A stretch of 64,000 bases of DNA, taken from positions 124,001 through 188,000 of the forward strand of contig JAJFJZ010000008.1 in assembly GCA_021773565.1 (NCBI GenBank), given 5' to 3'. Positions 57,759 through 64,000 of this stretch are shown piece by piece (within the stretch, counting starts at the first letter, position 1; each line of letters starts with the position of its first letter). A program made the translations under genes and the position numbers. Below the pieces are notes generated by a model. That model did no database searches, was not told the origin of the DNA, and saw only the letters and a list, made by a program, of their open reading frames with translations. Origin of the DNA: Gammaproteobacteria bacterium. GTDB taxonomy: Bacteria > Pseudomonadota > Gammaproteobacteria > Pseudomonadales > Azotimanducaceae.

Positions 57759-59144
57759 ATGAGTGACGTGGTACAAGCCTTGAGTGAAGCTTTCGAAGGT
57801 AACTCGCTGCTGGTAGGGCAGGATGTTAGTTCGCGCAAAGCCGGTTTCTGGCGCAAGGACTATATCCAGGCTATGGCTATCGTGCGTGCTCGATCCACCG
57901 AGGATGTCAGTACCGCTTTACGCATTTGCAATGCGCATGATCAGGTTGTGATAGCGCATGGAGGTCTCACCGGATTGGCAGGTAGTGCAATCACGAGCCC
58001 TGATGATGTGGTGGTATCGCTTGAGTTAATGAACAAAATAGAGGAAATCAATACTACCGACCGAACCATGGTGGTTCAGTCCGGGGTGGTGCTGCAATCC
58101 ATACAGGAAGCCGCGGATAATGAAAATCTTCTATTCCCCCTGGATCTTGGAGCGCGGGGTAGTTGCACAATTGGTGGTAATATTTCTACTAACGCCGGTG
58201 GTAACCGGGTAATTAGATATGGCATGACTCGTAATCTGGTTTTAGGGCTTGAGGCGGTGTTGGCCGATGGAACAGTTGTCTCGTCCATGAACAAAATGAT
58301 GAAGAACAATGCAGGTTACGACCTGAAACACATGTTTATCGGTAGCGAAGGCAGTTTGGGAATCGTAACCCGTGCAGTGCTGAAACTTCAGGAGCAACCC
58401 AGAAGTCAGGAAACGATGTTTGTAGCTGTTGAGAGTTTTCCAAAAGTGCTGGAGTTTTTGAAGACTATTGAAGCCGGGCTCGGAGGCACAATGAGTGCCT
58501 TTGAGGTGATGTGGCAGAACTTTTATCGTCTTGTAACTACTGCTCCCGCAAAAAACCTTCCGCCACTGGCGCAGGATTATCCATATTATGTGCTCGTAGA
58601 AGCAATGGGTGGTGACGCCAGTGGAGACCATGAGCGGGTAGAGCTCGCGCTGGCTGAGTGTTTCGAAAAAGGGCTGATTGCGGATGCGGTTATTGCGCAA
58701 AGCCAGCAGCAGACCGATGATTTGTGGGCCATGCGCGACGATGTGGGTCAGTCACGTGGCCTGGGAGTGACCTTTACCTTTGATGTCAGCATGCCGATTT
58801 CTAAAATGGAATCGTACTTGCAGACGGTAGATAAACGCCTTTCTGAGCATTATGAGAACTACCAGTGCATCACCTTTGGGCATCTGGGAGATGGAAATTT
58901 GCATCTGGTGGTATCCCCTGGAGATAAGGGCTGTGCAGAAGATCAGGAGCGGGTCGAACTGTGCGTATATGAACCCCTTGGTGATATCGGCGGTTCTGTA
59001 TCTGCTGAACACGGGGTAGGTCTGGAAAAAAAGGCCTTTCTGGAACTATCCAGAAACGAAAATGAATTGAACCTGATGCGCACGCTAAAACAGGCGCTTG
59101 ACCCAAAAAACCTGCTCAACCCCGGAAAAATATTCGACGTATAA
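57759..59144 (+). CDS. FAD-linked oxidase (D-2-hydroxyacid / D-lactate dehydrogenase type)
   Basis: The start is the ATG at 57759 behind CAGGAG; the frame is open to 57654 but overlaps the control region. About 461 residues. FAD-binding type-4 motifs IAHGGLTGLAGSAI and LDLGARGSCTIGGNISTNAGG are followed by the C-terminal FAD-oxidase domain with FGHLGDGNLHL and SAEHGVGLEKK. It oxidises D-2-hydroxyacids such as lactate, glycolate or 2-hydroxyglutarate, giving electrons to a quinone or ETF. It diverges from the SelW-like gene and faces the aminotransferase with three bases between stops. Confidence 0.92.
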   Translation: MSDVVQALSEAFEGNSLLVGQDVSSRKAGFWRKDYIQAMAIVRARSTEDVSTALRICNAHDQVVIAHGGLTGLAGSAITSPDDVVVSLELMNKIEEINTTDRTMVVQSGVVLQSIQEAADNENLLFPLDLGARGSCTIGGNISTNAGGNRVIRYGMTRNLVLGLEAVLADGTVVSSMNKMMKNNAGYDLKHMFIGSEGSLGIVTRAVLKLQEQPRSQETMFVAVESFPKVLEFLKTIEAGLGGTMSAFEVMWQNFYRLVTTAPAKNLPPLAQDYPYYVLVEAMGGDASGDHERVELALAECFEKGLIADAVIAQSQQQTDDLWAMRDDVGQSRGLGVTFTFDVSMPISKMESYLQTVDKRLSEHYENYQCITFGHLGDGNLHLVVSPGDKGCAEDQERVELCVYEPLGDIGGSVSAEHGVGLEKKAFLELSRNENELNLMRTLKQALDPKNLLNPGKIFDV

Positions 59145-59147
59145 AAG

Positions 59148-60302
59148 TCAGGATTGAAAAAATCTAACCATTCTGTCGAGGGCGATCTGCAGATTGTCCG
59201 GTGACCGTGCAAAACAGAGCCTGAAATAGGCGTCACTGGACGGCCCGAAAGCGCTTCCCGGTGCCAGGCCGACTTTGGTGCTCTTTAAAATATCTTCTAC
59301 CAGGCCTTCACAAGAGGCAGTGTCTGTGACGCGCGGAAATGCATAGAACGCGCCTTGTGGTGCACACAAATCAAGCCCTTCGCATTTGCTGAATGCCTCG
59401 ATCACCCTGTCGCGGCTCTGGGAAAACTGTTTTACCTGCTGCCGTACAAAATCCTCGCCTTGCTCCAGTGCAGCAATTGCTCCGGCCTGAACGAAGTTGG
59501 TTGCCCCGGTATTAAATGATTCGGAAAGACCCGCCCACTGCGAAACATGCCGTTTTGGCGCAACGACCCATCCGATACGCCAACCCGTCATCGCCCACGC
59601 TTTTGAAAATCCGTTGATGACGATTACGGGATCATCATCGCGTGTTATGGACAAAAAGGACGGTGCCACATTTTGATCGTAGACGATACGATGATATACC
59701 TCATCAGAAATAATCAGTATCTGGCGTGCACGGCAAAACTCGAGAAGTTCTTCCTGTTCGCTGCGCTGCATTACCCAACCGGTGGGGTTACAGGGTGAAT
59801 TGACAAATATAGCTTTGGTATTTGGCAATACAGCGCCAATGATATCGTCAACCGGGATATGCCATCCCCGATCCGTTTCGTGCTGGGAAACGTAACTTAC
59901 ACTGGCACCGGTTACCCGGAAACAGGTTTCGATATTGGGCCATGCAGGGCCAACTATTAGCCCGTGGTCACCATTTGTAAGCGCGGTTTGCGCGGCAATG
60001 TTTACGCCAAGCATGGCAGCACCGGGAACAGTAATGCGATCCGGGTCAATATCCAGCTTGTATAATCGATCCAGGTACGTTTTTAGTGCAGCGCGCAGTG
60101 GTAAGCCTCCGCGCGTGTGTGTGTAAAAAGTCTGTCCGGCTTCAAGAGCCTGAATAGCGGCCTGGCTAATGAAGTCCGGTGTCACGGTATCCCCCTCTCC
60201 ATACCACAAGGGAATTACCTCCTTGTCTTGCATGTGAGGGAGCGAAAAGCGGGTTATAGCACTCTGTTGCAGGGCTTCGATCTCGTCTCTGAATGGTTTC
60301 AT
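59148..60302 (-). CDS. Class I/II pyridoxal-phosphate aminotransferase
   Basis: 384 residues. The PLP motifs are in place: SPCNPTGWVM (Asn), DEVYHRIVYD (Asp and Tyr), Schiff-base Lys in INGFSKAWAMTGWRIGW, and the C-terminal substrate Arg in YFRLCFARSP. It belongs to the aspartate aminotransferase superfamily; the amino-acid specificity is not read. Convergent to the FAD-linked oxidase, three bases apart. Confidence 0.92.
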   Translation of the reverse strand: MKPFRDEIEALQQSAITRFSLPHMQDKEVIPLWYGEGDTVTPDFISQAAIQALEAGQTFYTHTRGGLPLRAALKTYLDRLYKLDIDPDRITVPGAAMLGVNIAAQTALTNGDHGLIVGPAWPNIETCFRVTGASVSYVSQHETDRGWHIPVDDIIGAVLPNTKAIFVNSPCNPTGWVMQRSEQEELLEFCRARQILIISDEVYHRIVYDQNVAPSFLSITRDDDPVIVINGFSKAWAMTGWRIGWVVAPKRHVSQWAGLSESFNTGATNFVQAGAIAALEQGEDFVRQQVKQFSQSRDRVIEAFSKCEGLDLCAPQGAFYAFPRVTDTASCEGLVEDILKSTKVGLAPGSAFGPSSDAYFRLCFARSPDNLQIALDRMVRFFQS

Positions 60303-60453
60303 AGGCGTACTTGAATCAGTGGCTGACAGGGAAATAGTATCAGTATTTCCGGGATTTCAGCTAATCTCTATTACCAGTTTGATTGGGTGTTGTTGCACTC
60401 CTTGCCATTGCGAAGGATACTTGATCAGAGCTTCCCATAAGTAGAAAAGCTTC

Positions 60454-61164
60454 ATGAGCGATGTACTTTATCGATTGACATTTAGCGGCGAGATGCTTGA
60501 AGGACAGCATCCTGCAGTGGTCAGGAAAAAACTGGCAGCACTATTGAAGCTGGAACCAGAGCGTGTGGAAAAACTCTTTTCCGGTGATACGGTGGTGATT
60601 AAAAAGTCTGTGGACGAAGCAACGGCCGCGCGATTTCAAGCAGCGTTCAAATTAGCGGGTGGCCGGTTGCGCGTTACACGCATTGGTGGATCCGCGGAGG
60701 CTCCTGCACCTGTTACCGCATCTGGCGCTGAAGATGCGCAGGTAACATTTGAATTGGCAGAACCCGGGTCCAGTCTCCTGGACCAGCCAAAAAACATTCC
60801 GGATACAAACATTGATACCAGTCACCTTAATATAGCGAACACTGGTGAAGATATTCTGGAAGAGCAGTATAAACATACGCTAGTAGAACAGGCACCTGAC
60901 GTGTCTCATATAAGCCTTTCCGACAGTGAGACTTTTCCACCTACAAAGCAGGATATGCTAGATGCCCTGGTTATCGAGCCACAGGATTGGCAGGTTGGCG
61001 CTGTCGGCGAGGATATGCTGGAGGAATACCCAGATATAGTGGCTGATATAGACTTGGACGCTATTGATTTTGATCTTGCGGAGCCTGGCAGTTTAATGGA
61101 TCAGGAAACCAGGAAAGTACCTCCTCCGGCGCCGGATACCAGCCACATTTCTTTGGAAGATTAA
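60454..61164 (+). CDS. Acidic repeat protein with small N-terminal domain, hypothetical
   Basis: 236 residues. Residues 1-80 are a folded-looking domain (LYRLTFSGEMLEGQHPAVVRKKLAALLKLEPERVEKLFSGDTVVIKKSVDEATAARFQAAFKLAGGRLRV) that I have seen at the start of several gammaproteobacterial proteins of unknown role. The rest is acidic with repeated short motifs: LAEPGSSLLDQ and LAEPGSLMDQ; GEDILEEQY and GEDMLEEYP; PDVSHISL and PDTSHISL. No membrane segment. The stop overlaps that of idi (TTAA, 61161-61164). Confidence 0.7.
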   Translation: MSDVLYRLTFSGEMLEGQHPAVVRKKLAALLKLEPERVEKLFSGDTVVIKKSVDEATAARFQAAFKLAGGRLRVTRIGGSAEAPAPVTASGAEDAQVTFELAEPGSSLLDQPKNIPDTNIDTSHLNIANTGEDILEEQYKHTLVEQAPDVSHISLSDSETFPPTKQDMLDALVIEPQDWQVGAVGEDMLEEYPDIVADIDLDAIDFDLAEPGSLMDQETRKVPPPAPDTSHISLED

Positions 61165-61751
61165 GCCCGGCCGGTGTCGATGAGGCTCTTTATAGTCTCT
61201 GAATAACGATGCTTCAGTTCCTGCCATTCAAGCTTTAACCAGGGTGTAAAACTGTCCGGATCCCCATCCAGTAACTGGTCGAGCTTTTGCAGGCTGACCC
61301 ACTTCCATGCATTGATCTCATGGGAATTAATGTTTGGCTTTGTTTCGGTGCGACCAATGTAGACGTAACAAAGTTCGTGTTCACTTCCCTGATCCTGAAA
61401 AGTTGCCTGGTATTCAAATTTGTACAGGTAAACCATTTCTGACTGCACACCGAGTTCTTCCCAAACCCGGCGTGAAACGGCTTGTTGCATGCTCTCATTC
61501 TGACGAGGATGGCTGCAACAGGAGTTTGACCAGAACAGGGGCCATAACCTTTTGTTTGCAACGCGCTGTTGCAACAGCACCTCACCTTTTTCGTTAAAGA
61601 GAAACAATGAAAATGCGCGATGCAATAATCCCTGGTTATCATGGCATGCGGCCTTGTCCAGGTACCCAATACATTCATCCTGAGAATCCACCAGAATTAG
61701 TGACTCATTGTCGTACGATACGATGTGGTCATTGGTGGGTGCTTCAGCCAA
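61161..61751 (-). CDS. idi: Isopentenyl-diphosphate delta-isomerase, type I
   Basis: 196 residues. Nudix-type IPP isomerase: HRAFSLFLFNEKGEVLLQQRVANKRLWPLFWSNSCCSHP with the catalytic Cys, AVSRRVWEELGV Nudix box and EHELCYVYIG with the catalytic Glu. It interconverts IPP and DMAPP, which a mevalonate-pathway organism requires. It is 45 bases downstream of the HMG-CoA reductase/mevalonate kinase gene on the same strand, most likely one operon. Its stop overlaps by four bases with the acidic repeat protein gene. Confidence 0.94.
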   Translation of the reverse strand: MAEAPTNDHIVSYDNESLILVDSQDECIGYLDKAACHDNQGLLHRAFSLFLFNEKGEVLLQQRVANKRLWPLFWSNSCCSHPRQNESMQQAVSRRVWEELGVQSEMVYLYKFEYQATFQDQGSEHELCYVYIGRTETKPNINSHEINAWKWVSLQKLDQLLDGDPDSFTPWLKLEWQELKHRYSETIKSLIDTGRA

Positions 61752-61796
61752 AGTGCTTTCTCCTTTTTTTCTGGCTTCGGGTTTTAAACATCGGAA

Positions 61797-64000
61797 TTAC
61801 TCACCCGTCTCTATGTTTACAGTAAGCGTTTGATAACCGGCATTTTCCAGCGCTGCAGCTACGGGCCCGGGATCTTCGCACAGCGCAATCATTGAACCAC
61901 CACCTCCACCCCCGGTCAATTTCGCACCAAGTGCTCCATGTTCCCGACTGATATGTATTAATTCTTCCAGCTGTGGAGTGGACAGCTGTAATCCATTCAA
62001 TATGCCGTGGCACAGGTTCATCGTTTCCCCAAGCTCTTGAAGATCACCGCAGCGTATGGCTTCAGCGCCTGCCAGAGTGAGGTCTTCGATGCGATCGAAC
62101 ATACTTTCGTAGCGCTTGGGTTGTTTTTCCCAGGCACTTCTTACCTTGCCAACCATACCGGCAGTGAGGCTTTCCCTGCCCGAAATCCCGACTACAAGTG
62201 GAATCTGTGCACCCGGTGAGAGTCGGGAAAATTCGAATTCATCGGTTTTCTGGAACAAAAGCGTATGGCCGTAAGTGGCAATGGTGTTATCAACTCCGGA
62301 TGGCGTTCCATGTGCAGCTGTCTCACACTCAAAAGCCAGAGCATTGATAAGGCTATCATCAAGATTGAGTTGAAAATGGCTTTCCAGCGCCCGGATGAGC
62401 GCAACAGCTAGCGCGGATGAGCCCCCCAAACCCATTGCCCGGGGAATATTTGGAAAAATCTCAATTTCCATATTACGTTCTTCAAGCTCCAGGGTTTTGA
62501 GCAAGGTAGCCAAAATTGCAGCAATACCCTGGGGGTGCTCCTCCAGTGACTTTAATCGTTGTTCTACGCCCCAACGAGGTATCAGCAGATGAATGCCATC
62601 GCGGGCATCTTTAACGCGCGCTTCAATAGCCAGTGGAATGGGTGTAGCAATTGCATGTCGCCCGTAAACAACGGCATGCTCGCCCAACAGAATAATTTTT
62701 CCGCATGCGCTGCTGCGCGGTTCAACATCCTTTTCAGTTACCGGGATATGCGCGCGTAAGGCATTCATAATTTCCCGCGCTTTCCAGACTTTAATGTCTC
62801 CGGATTCAATCAGCAGATCGACCACCTGATCGAACAGGGCAGGGGGTACCTTAGCCGTGTTGGCCACACTACGGGCATGCAGTGTCATATGGCCCTGTTG
62901 TATGCCATCGGTGGAAAGCGCGCGCAAGGCAGCAAAATTTTGCGCCAGGCCAACACATCCTATGATGTTGGAGAGGTTACGTGCGTTGGGCGAACCCAGC
63001 ATTCTGTGATTGATCGCCACAGTTGGATTGGATTGTAATGAACCGCCTACGGTTCCCACTTTTAAGGGAATTTCTATTTCACCGACCAGATCTCCATCGG
63101 CATTTTTGAACCAACGGGTTAGTGCGGTATATCTGCCTGAGCGGGACGCATAGGCATGTGCTGCCGATTCTACTGCACGCCAGTCATTTCCGGTTGCTAT
63201 TACGACCGCATCTATTCCGTTCATTACCCCCTTGTTATGCGTGGTAGCACGATATGGGTCAACCTGGGCGAGATCACTCGCCAGAATGATTCCGTCACGC
63301 ACTTCGTCCCCCGAATAGCCTTTACCTTCCAGATTGCTGACCGGTATGGTGACCTCGGCCGTGGTCATCGCCCGATCGGTCAGATTTGAGAGAATGCGCA
63401 AAAATACGCGTCCTCCTGTAATAGATTCAACGAGGGAAGCTATGCCTTCGCATGCTGTGTTAACCAGATTGGCACCCATCGCGTCTCGTGTGTCAACGAG
63501 CAGATGCAACACCACCATTTCTCGCCCATCTTCCGGAGCGGTGTATTGAAAAGTTTCTATGTCAATAGCACCACCACCTCTTGCAACCATTTTTGGGTGC
63601 AGGCTGTTTGCCAGATTGAGAATGTCTTCCCTGTGGTCATGCAGTTCCTGTATGGCCCTGGCAGGGTCTTCCATGTCTACTATCTGTACCTGTCCAATCA
63701 GAACAGGTTCACTGGAGTGCGCCTTAAAGCCACCCCCAAGTCGTGCAACACGTGCAGCAGCACTCAGCCCTGCAACAATTGAAGGTTCTTCAACCACCAG
63801 TGGAATGACATAGTCTTTGCCATTGATTAAAAAGTTGAGCCCCAGGCCCATCGGCAGGCCAAAAATACCAACGATATTTTCGACCATTTTGTCCGCGGTG
63901 GTGAGGTCCAGGATATGTTCCTCATTGAGCAATGATTCAAGATCAGACAAGGGCAACAACTTTCGCACTTCAAGTGCTTCTATACGCTCGCGTATGGAAA
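61797..64000 (-). CDS. HMG-CoA reductase (class II) / mevalonate kinase fusion (5' end beyond window)
   Basis: 723 residues from an internal GTG at 63968, but the same frame continues to the right edge with family-like residues (IRERIEALEVRKLL), so the real start is outside. Residues ~1-405 are class II HMG-CoA reductase: DKMVENIVGIFGLPMGLGLNF, EEPSIVAGLS, K246 in THNKGVMNGID, D262 in TGNDWR, H360 in GHMTLHAR. After a ~12-residue link, residues ~420-723 are a GHMP kinase of mevalonate-kinase type: GKIILLGEHAVVYG, MGLGGSSALAVAL, catalytic D560 in GTPSGVDN, and KLTGGGGGGS. So reduction of HMG-CoA and phosphorylation of mevalonate are on one chain. idi follows. Confidence 0.92.
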   Translation of the reverse strand, partial: SIRERIEALEVRKLLPLSDLESLLNEEHILDLTTADKMVENIVGIFGLPMGLGLNFLINGKDYVIPLVVEEPSIVAGLSAAARVARLGGGFKAHSSEPVLIGQVQIVDMEDPARAIQELHDHREDILNLANSLHPKMVARGGGAIDIETFQYTAPEDGREMVVLHLLVDTRDAMGANLVNTACEGIASLVESITGGRVFLRILSNLTDRAMTTAEVTIPVSNLEGKGYSGDEVRDGIILASDLAQVDPYRATTHNKGVMNGIDAVVIATGNDWRAVESAAHAYASRSGRYTALTRWFKNADGDLVGEIEIPLKVGTVGGSLQSNPTVAINHRMLGSPNARNLSNIIGCVGLAQNFAALRALSTDGIQQGHMTLHARSVANTAKVPPALFDQVVDLLIESGDIKVWKAREIMNALRAHIPVTEKDVEPRSSACGKIILLGEHAVVYGRHAIATPIPLAIEARVKDARDGIHLLIPRWGVEQRLKSLEEHPQGIAAILATLLKTLELEERNMEIEIFPNIPRAMGLGGSSALAVALIRALESHFQLNLDDSLINALAFECETAAHGTPSGVDNTIATYGHTLLFQKTDEFEFSRLSPGAQIPLVVGISGRESLTAGMVGKVRSAWEKQPKRYESMFDRIEDLTLAGAEAIRCGDLQELGETMNLCHGILNGLQLSTPQLEELIHISREHGALGAKLTGGGGGGSMIALCEDPGPVAAALENAGYQTLTVNIETGE

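Overview
The window reads as chromosomal DNA of an aerobic, lipid-degrading, Gram-negative gammaproteobacterium, probably marine. The evidence is the pair cmoA/cmoB, an OmpR/EnvZ-like two-component system, tri-partite RND efflux, ppk1/ppx, SirB2-like and LemA/M48 proteins, lipoprotein signals, and many acyl-CoA genes. Base composition looks close to balanced, gene density is high, and I see no rRNA, tRNA, CRISPR array, transposase or integrase. The order or genus cannot be fixed from sequence alone.

Layout. 1-2.1 kb: retropepsin-like lipoprotein and an inactive-transglutaminase/7TM protein (cut by the left edge). 2.2-4.6 kb: a small protein, a coniferyl-aldehyde-type dehydrogenase and an Smr nuclease. 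4.8-8.3 kb: a module of TetR regulator, GPH-type transporter and divergent amidohydrolase sharing a double-palindrome operator. 8.4-11.6 kb: acyl-CoA dehydrogenase, wHTH-TM protein, cmoB, cmoA. 11.7-20.1 kb: ppk1 facing a ppx / M48 protease / LemA run, then acyl-CoA dehydrogenase and enoyl-CoA hydratase separated by a perfect 23-bp inverted repeat. 20.2-26.5 kb: MATE transporter, esterase, a CinA-like/NMN adenylyltransferase fusion, hydrolase, SirB2-like protein, thiolase. 26.7-29.5 kb: periplasmic protein, response regulator, histidine kinase, long 3' region ending in a strong terminator. 29.6-38.4 kb: AsmA-like protein, enoyl-CoA hydratase, two MaoC-type hydratases, sulfotransferase, lipase-family hydrolase, orphan ClpP-like protease, ChaC, M20 peptidase, acyl-CoA synthetase. 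38.4-46.4 kb: SulP transporter, amidohydrolase, DUF4399 protein, and an ABC transporter whose permease is fused to an M1 aminopeptidase. 46.5-53.5 kb: heavy-metal efflux operon (His-rich small protein, CzcC, CzcB, CzcA, DmeF). 53.8-57.4 kb: TolB/FlgO-TPR protein and a PEGA/SUMF1 protein. 57.4-64 kb: a SelW-like gene, FAD-linked oxidase, aminotransferase, an acidic repeat protein, isopentenyl-diphosphate isomerase, and an HMG-CoA reductase/mevalonate kinase fusion cut by the right edge.

The most striking items are: (i) a 73-codon SelW/Rdx selenoprotein gene at 57406-57627 whose in-frame TGA lies in a Cys-x-x-Sec motif, so ordinary ORF calling misses it; (ii) a mevalonate-pathway segment in which HMG-CoA reductase and mevalonate kinase are one polypeptide, followed by idi; (iii) a CinA-like/NMN adenylyltransferase fusion that may carry two NAD-salvage steps; and (iv) very compact convergent gene ends: seven of ten tail-to-tail pairs overlap or abut, and the three exceptions border the two modules that look acquired.
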